Part shown: positions 47,630 to 55,676 of the stretch, in pieces
How the letters are laid out: every line of letters starts with the position of its first letter
How positions within the stretch are numbered: the stretch's first letter is position 1
Assembly: GCF_003074055.1 (NCBI RefSeq)
Contig: NZ_CP029043.1
Span: 620,001 to 684,000 of the forward strand
Origin: Streptomyces nigra
Lineage (GTDB): Bacteria > Actinomycetota > Actinomycetes > Streptomycetales > Streptomycetaceae
Direction of reading: 5' to 3'
DNA length: 64,000 nucleotides
Program-made: the position numbers and the translations under genes
Notes under the pieces: generated by a model
What the model was told of the DNA's origin: nothing
The model's database searches: none
Seen by the model: the letters and a program-made list of their open reading frames with translations, nothing else

Positions 47630-48692
47630 GCCTCTGACGGATGTGGTCGATCCGGCCGCCTGGACCTGTCCCGCTCCCCTGCGCGACCAGCCCGTCGTCG
47701 TGATGGGGCACGGGGGCGGCGGCGCGCTGTCGGCGGAGCTGATGGAGCACGTCTTCACCCCCGCGTACGGCAACAGCACGCTGGCCGCGCTCACCGACTC
47801 CGCCGTCCTCGAACTCGGGGGCGCCCGGCTCGCGTTCTCCACCGACTCGTACGTGGTCAGGCCGCTGTTCTTCCCCGGTGGCTGCCTCGGTGACCTCGCG
47901 GTCAACGGGACCGTCAACGACCTGGCGATGAGCGGGGCCCGCCCGGCCTTCCTGTCCGCCGCGTTCGTCCTGGAGGAGGGCGTGGAGCTGGCGGTCGTGG
48001 AACGGATCGCGCGGGCCATGGGCGCCGCGTCGGAGGCGGCCGGGGTCACCATCGCCACCGGGGACACCAAGGTGGTGGAGTCGGGCCACGGCGACGGGGT
48101 GTACGTCACCACCGCCGGCGTGGGTCTGGTGCCCGCCGGGGTGGACATCCGGCCGCAGCGGGCGCGGCCCGGTGACGTCGTCATCGTCAGCGGGCCGATC
48201 GGGCTGCACGGCGTGGCGATCATGAGTGTCCGGGAGGGCCTCGAGTTCGGTGTCGAGGTCACCAGCGACAGCGCGCCGCTCGCGGACCTGGTCGCGGCCA
48301 TGCTGGCCGTCGCGCCGGACGTCCATGTGCTGCGCGATCCCACCCGGGGCGGGCTGGCCGCGTCCCTCAACGAGATCGCCCGCGCCTCCGGAACGGGGGT
48401 CCGGCTCAGCGAACGGGCCGTTCCGGTGCCGGACGCGGTGGCCAACGCCTGCGGGTTCCTGGGGCTCGACCCGCTGTACGTGGCCAACGAGGGGCGGCTG
48501 GTCGCCTTCGTGCCCCCGTCGGCGGCGGAGGAGGTCCTCGCGGCGATGCGGGCCCATCCGCACGGGGCGGAGGCCGTGGTGATCGGCGAGTGTGTCGCCG
48601 AGCATCCCGGGATGGTCGTCGTCGCGACCGGGCTGGGCGGCACCCGGGTGGTGGATCTGCCGCTGGGCGAGCAGCTGCCGCGGATCTGCTGA
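47622..48692 (+). CDS. hypE: Hydrogenase maturation protein HypE
   Basis: 356 residues from a rare TTG start that overlaps hypD by 8 nt. ATP-binding AIRS/PurM-type protein: [14 protein letters not shown] near the N-terminus, [15 protein letters not shown] and [14 protein letters not shown] follow. It ends in PRIC, the Cys that carries the thiocyanate made with HypF. It is the last gene of the plus-strand operon; a strong terminator follows. Confidence 0.95.
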   Translation: MPEPLTDVVDPAAWTCPAPLRDQPVVVMGHGGGGALSAELMEHVFTPAYGNSTLAALTDSAVLELGGARLAFSTDSYVVRPLFFPGGCLGDLAVNGTVNDLAMSGARPAFLSAAFVLEEGVELAVVERIARAMGAASEAAGVTIATGDTKVVESGHGDGVYVTTAGVGLVPAGVDIRPQRARPGDVVIVSGPIGLHGVAIMSVREGLEFGVEVTSDSAPLADLVAAMLAVAPDVHVLRDPTRGGLAASLNEIARASGTGVRLSERAVPVPDAVANACGFLGLDPLYVANEGRLVAFVPPSAAEEVLAAMRAHPHGAEAVVIGECVAEHPGMVVVATGLGGTRVVDLPLGEQLPRIC

Positions 48693-48700
48693 GCGGCGTG

Positions 48701-48744
48701 CGAGGGGCCCCGGTGGTGCGTTCCCGCACCACCGGGGCCCCTCG
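48701..48744. terminator. Bidirectional terminator between hypE and hypA
   Basis: A perfect 20-bp stem (48701-48720 with 48725-48744) encloses a TTCC loop. It sits between convergent operons, 8 bp after the hypE stop and 4 bp from the hypA stop, so it can end both transcripts. Confidence 0.92.
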
Positions 48745-48748
48745 TAGG

Positions 48749-49099
48749 TCAGGTGACGGCCGGTTCGATCCCGGTGATCTCCAGTTCCCGGCCGCTGCGC
48801 AGGTCCGAGGAGGGCCGGTCGCAGCGCGGGCACCAGAAGAACGGCGGCATGCCGACCGCGAACTCCTCGGCGCACTCCCCGCACCAGGCCTGCGCGGGGA
48901 CCTGCTCGACGACCAGCCGCGCCGAGGCGAGGGCGGTGCCGTCGCGGGCCACCTCGAAGGCGAAGTCCAGGGCGTCGGGGACGACTCCGGCCAGTTCGCC
49001 GACGCGGACGGTCACCGCCGACACGGTGTCCGTCCCGTCGGCCCGGGCCAGTTCGCCGGCCCGCTCGATGATCGCGGTCGCGATCGACAGTTCGTGCAC
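48749..49099 (-). CDS. hypA: Hydrogenase nickel-binding protein HypA
   Basis: 116 residues, starting MHELSIA with the Ni-binding Met-His-Glu. The zinc site is WCGEC and FWCPRC (CxxC twice). It delivers Ni with HypB. It is in the structural-gene operon on the opposite strand from the other hyp genes and is the last gene before the terminator. Confidence 0.95.
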   Translation of the reverse strand: MHELSIATAIIERAGELARADGTDTVSAVTVRVGELAGVVPDALDFAFEVARDGTALASARLVVEQVPAQAWCGECAEEFAVGMPPFFWCPRCDRPSSDLRSGRELEITGIEPAVT

Positions 49100-49106
49100 G
49101 GCCGGC

Positions 49107-49256
49107 TCACGGGTAGCGGCGGCCCGCGCGCAGGCCGCCCGCCATCCGCCAGATCCGTGCCTCGCGCCGCAGGCTGGGCAGCTCCCACACCAGCAGGGCC
49201 AGTACGAGGGCGCCCAGCAGGACGGCCTCGGCCTTCAGTACGCGCTCTCCGCTCAT
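49107..49256 (-). CDS. 49-residue single-helix membrane protein
   Basis: Start ATG 49256 with AAGGAG upstream. A hydrophobic helix (AEAVLLGALVLALLVWELP, about 9-27) is followed by an Arg-rich tail (RREARIWRMAGGLRAGRRYP). It lies in the hydrogenase operon 7 bp from hypA. It may help attach the otherwise soluble hydrogenase to the membrane, but this is only inferred from location and shape. Confidence 0.75.
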   Translation of the reverse strand: MSGERVLKAEAVLLGALVLALLVWELPSLRREARIWRMAGGLRAGRRYP

Positions 49257-49303
49257 CCCGGCTCCTTTGCTCCCGGCGCCGCATCTGCGCGCCCGTCGGT
49301 CGT

Positions 49304-49510
49304 TCATCCCGGTGAGATGTTCGGCATGGCGTCCACCAGGGCGTCGTGCCGCTTCCAGTGGATCCCGGTGGAGCGGCGCGCGTCGGAGGTGCCGTCCCGG
49401 TGATGACCCGTCTGGTCCTGGTACCGGCCCACGTTGCCCTGGTGCATACCGGACACATGGCGGGGTGTGTCGGGCTTGGCCTGGGGCCTGCCGACTCGGA
49501 TGCTGCCCAT
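49304..49510 (-). CDS. 68-residue His-rich protein in the hydrogenase operon
   Basis: GGAAGGAGA precedes ATG 49510, a very strong RBS. The sequence is soluble, polar and rich in Gly, His and Asp (RHVSGMHQGNVGRYQDQTGHH), with six His residues and no Cys. It lies between the DUF5947 gene and the 49-residue membrane gene. I do not recognise a family; metal binding is possible. Confidence 0.72.
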   Translation of the reverse strand: MGSIRVGRPQAKPDTPRHVSGMHQGNVGRYQDQTGHHRDGTSDARRSTGIHWKRHDALVDAMPNISPG

Positions 49511-49546
49511 GGTGTTCTCCTTCCTCGTCCGCGCGCCGGGGCGCGC

Positions 49547-50143
49547 TCACGACCTCTCGGTGAGGCCGGCGAAGAACTGTTCGACGGCCGGCCAGACCGC
49601 GCCGCCGCCGGACAGACCGCGCCAGTGCCGGCGGACGACGGCGACCATGCGGTAGCAGTCGTCGACCGGCACGATCCAGTGGTGGTCGGCGCCGTGCACG
49701 GTGTTCACCAGCAGGGCCTCCACCTCGGGTTCCACGCCGGCGAGCGGCGGACACGTCTCGGTCAGGCGCCGCCAGGCCGCCGCGTCCACCTCCCAGCGCA
49801 TCGCCCCGGCCGGGCTCGGTCCCTCGGCGGTGACCGTTCCGTCGGCGCGGGGCACGAAGAAGACGAGCCCGACGGGCACGCCGAGGACGTCCGTGCCGAC
49901 CGCGGGCAGCCTCACCCTGCGGCGGGGCACCAGCCGGTACCGGCCCTCGCCCGCACCGCCCCGGTCGAACAGCACCGAGCAGGGGCCGCAGACGCAGCGC
50001 ACCCGCTCCTCCTCGGCGTCGTGCAGATGGGGGTGCTCCTCGGCGACCGGCGCCGCGCACAGCTCGCACACCTCCGCGTCCGCTGTCGCCGCCCGGGCGG
50101 CCGTGGAGCGGATGAGCCGGGCCAGGGCGCCGCCGGTGGTCAC
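49547..50143 (-). CDS. DUF5947-type protein of the hydrogenase operon
   Basis: 198 residues from GTG 50143, overlapping the NifU-like gene by 4 nt (GTGA). The N-terminus has CELCAAP and VCGPCSVLFDRGG, a four-Cys set likely to hold zinc or an Fe-S centre, and continues with RYRLVPRRRVRLPAV and VPVGLVFFVPRADG. I recall this pattern from DUF5947 proteins of actinobacterial hydrogenase loci. Its role is unknown; an assembly or electron-transfer role is inferred from location only. Confidence 0.72.
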   Translation of the reverse strand: MTTGGALARLIRSTAARAATADAEVCELCAAPVAEEHPHLHDAEEERVRCVCGPCSVLFDRGGAGEGRYRLVPRRRVRLPAVGTDVLGVPVGLVFFVPRADGTVTAEGPSPAGAMRWEVDAAAWRRLTETCPPLAGVEPEVEALLVNTVHGADHHWIVPVDDCYRMVAVVRRHWRGLSGGGAVWPAVEQFFAGLTERS

Positions 50144-50706
50144 GGCGCGCCCCGGTGGGTCAGGGTGGCCAGCGGTACGAACGCGGGGGCGGGCCTCCGA
50201 TCCTCGGGGTCCGGCACCGGTTCCACGCCCGTCAGCTCCGGCGCGGCGGCGAGCACGGCGGCCCGTACGGCGTCGGTGACGTCGACCCCGCCGCCGCTGC
50301 CGCAGCCGGAGCCGCAGCCGCCGCCCGTGGTCAGGCGCACCCGGGCGACGCCGTCCTCCACGCCGGCCCACTCGACGTCGCCGCCGCGTTCGCGGACGGC
50401 GGGGCGCAGCCGTTCGACGGCGCGGGCGGCCCGGCGTTCGGCGGGTTCGGGGTGGATGTCGTGCAGCACCAGCAGATGCCCGAGGAGTTCGTCGTCGGCG
50501 AGTCGTACGGCGAGGGTGCCGTCGGCGAGGTCCAGGACGCGGGCCAGCGCCTCTCCGTAGACCTCGGTGAGCAGCCCGACGGCCTCGGTGGCGGGGCGGG
50601 TGACCGGGCCGGGCGTGGACTCCAGGCCCTCCAGGAGCTCGTCGAGCCGGGCGAGCCGGGCCTCGACGTCCGGGTCGGCCAGCCGGGCCGGGCCCGCCTC
50701 AGCCAT
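50140..50706 (-). CDS. NifU-like protein of the hydrogenase operon
   Basis: 188 residues, ATG 50706 overlapping the large-subunit stop by 8 nt. A helical N-terminal half (RLARLDELLEGLESTPGPV) is followed by an NifU C-terminal-like domain with LRPAVRERGGDVEWAGVEDGVARVRL. The usual C-x2-C of NifU is replaced by TGGGCGSGCGSGGG, a Cys-x3-Cys loop in a Gly run. NifU-like genes occur in group 1h hydrogenase operons of actinobacteria. It may build or carry an Fe-S cluster for the enzyme. Confidence 0.8.
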   Translation of the reverse strand: MAEAGPARLADPDVEARLARLDELLEGLESTPGPVTRPATEAVGLLTEVYGEALARVLDLADGTLAVRLADDELLGHLLVLHDIHPEPAERRAARAVERLRPAVRERGGDVEWAGVEDGVARVRLTTGGGCGSGCGSGGGVDVTDAVRAAVLAAAPELTGVEPVPDPEDRRPAPAFVPLATLTHRGAP

Positions 50707-52492
50707 GGTTGGCCCCATAGGTCGGTGAGTGCATCGTGGTGAGGGTCTTTCCCTTGCCGACGTACATGTGGACGCCGCACGGCAGACAGGGGTCGAAGCT
50801 GCGGACGGTGCGCATGATGTCGACGCCCTTGAAGTCGTCGGGGCCGTTCTCCTCGAAGATCGGCTGTCCCTGCACGGCGTCCTCGTACGGGCCGGGGGTG
50901 CCGAACTTGTCGCGGGGGCTGGCGTTCCAGGGGGTGGGCGGGTACGGGTGGTAGTTGGCGATCTTCTTGTCCTTGATCACCAGGTGGTGGGAGAGGACGC
51001 CGCGGACCGCCTCGTGGAAGCCGCAGCCGATCGCCTCGTCGGGCACCTCGTAGTTCTCGAACACCTTGGTGTCGCCGGAGCGGACGAGGCCCATGGCCTC
51101 CTCCAGGAACTGCAGCGACATGGCGGCCGCGTAGGCGACGAAGTAGGGGCGGGCGCGGTCCCGTTCGATGGTGTTGCTCCACTTGGGGATGCGCCACTCC
51201 AGGGTGGTCTCCGGCAGGCTCTCGCCCTTGGGCAGGGAGATCCGGACGCTGTCGCCGGTGGCCTTGACGTAGGGGGTGTCGACGATGCCGCTGAGCGCGG
51301 TGGACCACAGCCGCGCCAGCGGGCCGCCGCCGGTGTCGAGGGCCAGGTGGTCGCCGGTGCGGGGGTCGAGCCAGCGGGGGCTCATCACCCAGCTGTAGTT
51401 GCCGTCGAAGTCGCGTTTCTGCGGGACCGGGACGGTCGTCTGGTTCCAGGGGTGGCGCATGTCGACGGGGTTGCCGAGCGGGTCGCGGGTGACGAAGGGG
51501 TCCTCGTTGACCCAGTCCTCGTAGAAGGAGCTGCCGAGCATGATGCGCAGGCCGAGGTTGATGTCGACGAGGTTGTTGGTGACCAGTTCACCGTCCACGA
51601 TGACACCGGGGGTGACGTACATGGCCTTGCCCCAGGTGTTCATCGTCTCGTAGCGGTAGTCGACGACCTTGGGGTCCTGGAAGGCTCCCCAGCAGCCGAG
51701 CAGCACCCGGCGGCGGCCGACCTCCTCGTAGCCGGGCAGCGCCTCGTAGAAGAAGTCGAAGACGTCGTCGTTGAGGGCGACGGCCTTCTTGATGAAGTCG
51801 ATGATCCGCATGAGCCGGCTGAGGTAGTCGGTGAACGCGGTGGGCTGGGGCATCGTGCCGACGCCGCCCGGATACAGCGTGGAGGGGTGGACGTGCCGGC
51901 CCTCCATCAGGCAGAACATCTCGCGGGTGACCCGGCTGACCTTCAGGGCCTCTTTGTAGATCTCCCCCTCGAAGGGGTTGAAGGCCCGCATGATGTCGGC
52001 GATGGTCTTGTAGCCGTGGATGTCGCCGCGGGGCGCCGCGGTGCGTTCTGCGCGGGCGAGGACCCCAGGGTTGGTGGCCTTGACCATGGCCTCGCAGAAG
52101 TCCACGAAGACCAGGTTGTCCTGGAAGATCGTGTGGTCGAACATGTACTCGGCGGCCTCGCCGAGGTTGACGATGTGCTCGGCGAGCATGGGCGGCTTGA
52201 CGCCGTAGGCCATCTGCTGGGCGTAGTCGGAGCAGGTGGTGTGGTTGTCGCCGCAGATGCCGCAGATGCGGGAGGTGATGAAGCCGGCGTCCCGGGGGTC
52301 CTTGCCCTTCATGAACACCGAGTAGCCGCGAAACAGCGACGAGGTGCTGTGGCATTCGACGACTTCCCGGTTGGCGAAGTCGATCTTCGTGTAGATGCCC
52401 AGGTTCCCGATGATGCGGGTGATCGGGTCCCAGGACATGTCCACGATCTGTGGCGGCTTGCGCTCCGCCGCGCGGGCCTCGGTGGTCGTCAT
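50699..52492 (-). CDS. hhyL: [NiFe] hydrogenase large subunit, group 1h (HhyL)
   Basis: 597 residues. The L1 motif is RICGICGDNHTTC (Cys77 and Cys80 bind Ni and Fe) and the L2 motif is DPCLPCGVH (Cys569, Cys572, His575). A 22-residue tail follows His575 and should be removed by the endopeptidase encoded at 42468. The sequence around L1 (FITSRICGICGDNH) is typical of group 1h/5 high-affinity enzymes. It oxidises H2 to protons and electrons; in streptomycetes such enzymes take up H2 at atmospheric concentration, mainly in spores. It is downstream of the small-subunit gene by 65 bp. Confidence 0.95.
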   Translation of the reverse strand: MTTTEARAAERKPPQIVDMSWDPITRIIGNLGIYTKIDFANREVVECHSTSSLFRGYSVFMKGKDPRDAGFITSRICGICGDNHTTCSDYAQQMAYGVKPPMLAEHIVNLGEAAEYMFDHTIFQDNLVFVDFCEAMVKATNPGVLARAERTAAPRGDIHGYKTIADIMRAFNPFEGEIYKEALKVSRVTREMFCLMEGRHVHPSTLYPGGVGTMPQPTAFTDYLSRLMRIIDFIKKAVALNDDVFDFFYEALPGYEEVGRRRVLLGCWGAFQDPKVVDYRYETMNTWGKAMYVTPGVIVDGELVTNNLVDINLGLRIMLGSSFYEDWVNEDPFVTRDPLGNPVDMRHPWNQTTVPVPQKRDFDGNYSWVMSPRWLDPRTGDHLALDTGGGPLARLWSTALSGIVDTPYVKATGDSVRISLPKGESLPETTLEWRIPKWSNTIERDRARPYFVAYAAAMSLQFLEEAMGLVRSGDTKVFENYEVPDEAIGCGFHEAVRGVLSHHLVIKDKKIANYHPYPPTPWNASPRDKFGTPGPYEDAVQGQPIFEENGPDDFKGVDIMRTVRSFDPCLPCGVHMYVGKGKTLTTMHSPTYGANHG

Positions 52493-52557
52493 CTGCGGTG
52501 CTGCCCCTCGCTGTCGGTGTGGTGGTGAGTGACTGGGTGGGTGGGGGTGACGTGGTG

Positions 52558-53646
<1,089 letters not shown>

Positions 53647-53647
53647 G

Positions 53648-55132
53648 TCATGCCTCCGCCGCGGGGGTGTCGGACGGTGCGGGCTCCCTTGCGGGCTCCA
53701 GCGGCTCGAGTTCGTCGGGCCGGAAGTAGTGGAAGCGGCCGTACCAGGTGTGCAGTTCGGATGCGGGATCGTCGTCGAGGGTGACGGCGAGGTGGACGCT
53801 GCCGTCCACGTCGTGGAGGACGGCGGCCACCTCGGCGGTCCGCCCGGCCAGGAACATGTCCTGCGCGTCGGCGCCGCGTCTCCGGGGGCGCAGCCGCACG
53901 CGGCTGCCGCCGCCGAGGGGCACGCCGTCGACGAGCACCGTGTCGGAGGCCGGGGACAGTCCGTCGTCGCCGCCCTCCTGCCACCAGGCCGGGCGCTCGC
54001 CGGACGGGGCGGCCGGACGGGACGGAGTCAGGGAGCGGACGGCGCCGTGCAGCCGGGCGAAGACCTCCGGCGGCATGGTGTCGACCCGGTCGAGGATCGC
54101 GGCGGCCCTGGGGTCGGTGGCGCGGGCCTCGCGCTTCTCCTCGTCCGTCAGCAGCATCGTGCGCAGGGTGAGGATCTCGTCGATCTCGGCCGCGTCGTGC
54201 AGATCGCCCGGGCTCTCCGGCGCCACCTGCGGGTGGTCGGGGAGGATGATCGGTGCGGACAGCACCACGCGGGCGGTGGGCGGGTCGTCGCCGAGGGACG
54301 AGACACCCCCCAGGACACGACCCAGGACCGGGAACGTGAACTCGTTGCGGCAGGCGCGGGCCTCGTCGTGCAGGGCGGCGGGCGGGTCGATCAGCGAGAC
54401 GAACTCGACGCCGTCGCCGCCGATCAGCATGTGGGTGGCGATGAACGCTCCGCGCAGGGCCTCGTCGCGCGCGGTCCGCGGGGCGGGGGCGAGCCCGGTG
54501 TGGATGGTGCGCACCTGGAGCCGTACCAGGTCGGGGGCGAGCCGCTCGGCGGCGACCGTGACACTGCCGCGCAGTTCCTCGCGGACGCGCACCACGCGCC
54601 CGGCGGCCCCGGGCAGTGGTTCGACGTCGGTGCCGCCGGGCGCCCCGACCGGCACGGTGGTCCCCTGGTGGGCCCGCTCGTCGAGGCGCAGGGTGATCTC
54701 GGCCTCGCGCGGCACCGCCTCGTCGAAGGTCAGGTGCACAGTCCCGTCGGCGGTGCGCAGCGACGGCACGTCCCGGTGCCCGCCGTCCGGGCCGGGCTCC
54801 TGGACCTGCTTGCGCTGCATCTGGAGGTATCGCAGCCGGACCCGCACCGTGGCGTCGGGCCGCCGGGGCCGAACCAGGCACTCGGTGCGCTGGTACCAGG
54901 AGTCGGCGGAGCCGGACACGGTGGGGGTGACGGGCCCGTCGGCCTCCACCCAGTCGCGGGGGAAGAGCACGCCGAACTGCCAGCGGACCCGGTTCTTCAC
55001 GGACGACCGGCGGTACGGGTAGAGCAGATAGCCCTCGTAGAGCACGGCGTCGGCGACCGCGCCGACCTGCTCGAAGTCGGCGTGGGGTGAGACGTCCGCC
55101 ATGGCGGTGCTCGCGGCCGGTCCGTCCGCCAT
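53648..55132 (-). CDS. Uncharacterised 494-residue protein heading the hydrogenase structural operon
   Basis: GAGGAGG precedes ATG 55132. No signal peptide or helix. The first 40 residues contain ADAVLYEGYLLYPYRRSSVKN; a beta-rich middle holds GAFIATHMLIGGDGVEFVSLIDPP; later come DEILTLRTMLLTDEEKREARATDPRAA and VFLAGRTAEVAAVLHDVDG-type strands, ending in WYGRFHYFRPDELEPLEP. Its coupling to hhyS (1 nt gap) says it is needed with the structural subunits. I do not recognise a characterised family. Roles could include assembly of the small subunit or subunit scaffolding. Confidence 0.8.
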   Translation of the reverse strand: MADGPAASTAMADVSPHADFEQVGAVADAVLYEGYLLYPYRRSSVKNRVRWQFGVLFPRDWVEADGPVTPTVSGSADSWYQRTECLVRPRRPDATVRVRLRYLQMQRKQVQEPGPDGGHRDVPSLRTADGTVHLTFDEAVPREAEITLRLDERAHQGTTVPVGAPGGTDVEPLPGAAGRVVRVREELRGSVTVAAERLAPDLVRLQVRTIHTGLAPAPRTARDEALRGAFIATHMLIGGDGVEFVSLIDPPAALHDEARACRNEFTFPVLGRVLGGVSSLGDDPPTARVVLSAPIILPDHPQVAPESPGDLHDAAEIDEILTLRTMLLTDEEKREARATDPRAAAILDRVDTMPPEVFARLHGAVRSLTPSRPAAPSGERPAWWQEGGDDGLSPASDTVLVDGVPLGGGSRVRLRPRRRGADAQDMFLAGRTAEVAAVLHDVDGSVHLAVTLDDDPASELHTWYGRFHYFRPDELEPLEPAREPAPSDTPAAEA

Positions 55133-55270
55133 GCTGCCTCCTCGGGTGCGGGTGCACGCGGATCCCTTCCACCACGGAAACACCGCGCACCGGTCCTCGC
55201 CCCTCCGGCTCACTCCTGAGGCGGCATTCGGGTGACGGAGGGAGCCATCCGCCTCGGGAGCAACCGGCGG

Positions 55271-55310
55271 GGCGGGGAACACGTCTTCGAAGGCGGGGAA
55301 CACGTCCTCG
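55271..55310. repeat. 19-bp direct repeat, two copies
   Basis: GGCGGGGAACACGTCTTCG at 55271-55289 and GGCGGGGAACACGTCCTCG at 55292-55310 differ at one base and are spaced by 2 bp. They lie upstream of the EF-hand gene, in the promoter region shared with the hydrogenase operon. Confidence 0.85.
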
Positions 55311-55357
55311 TACGGACGAGGCACCGTCCGGCTCCCCGCGACAGGAGGACGCGCACG

Positions 55358-55618
55358 ATGAGCGACAAGGCACGGCGGCTGTTCGAAGCCCTGGACCTCG
55401 ACGACAGCGGGACGCTGACCCGCGCGGAGGTCATCGTCGCGCTGCGGTCCAAGGGCCCGTCGCTGGCGGCCTCGGGGGATCTGCCGCCCTGGGGCCTGGG
55501 GGACGAGAACGACTCGTCCGCGTTGTTCGACGCCGCCGACCTGAACGGCGACGAGGTGGTCACGCTGGAGGAGTTCGCGGCGGTGGTCGACCGCCGGTTC
55601 GGCTGGCGGGACCGGTGA
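55358..55618 (+). CDS. EF-hand calcium-binding protein
   Basis: 86 residues; AGGAGG precedes the ATG. Two EF-hand loops: DLDDSGTLTRAE (about 13-24, complete) and DLNGDEVVTLEE (about 62-73, complete Glu at position 12). This is a small calmodulin-like calcium sensor of the sort common in streptomycetes. It is divergent from the hydrogenase structural operon across 225 bp and ends at a strong terminator. Confidence 0.9.
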   Translation: MSDKARRLFEALDLDDSGTLTRAEVIVALRSKGPSLAASGDLPPWGLGDENDSSALFDAADLNGDEVVTLEEFAAVVDRRFGWRDR

Positions 55619-55623
55619 CGGCG

Positions 55624-55655
55624 GCGCCCCGCGCGGGACTCCCCGCGCGGGGCGC
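55624..55655. terminator. Bidirectional terminator between the EF-hand and pyc genes
   Basis: A perfect 14-bp stem (55624-55637 with 55642-55655) has an ACTC loop. It lies 5 bp after the EF-hand stop and 21 bp from the convergent pyc stop. Confidence 0.88.
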
Positions 55656-55676
55656 TCGGTCGTACGGCGGTACGGA

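Noticed and set aside
45653..48643. 996-codon minus-strand frame opposite hypF-hypE
   Set aside because: Antisense to well-recognised hyp genes; low-complexity Ser/Pro/Arg product.
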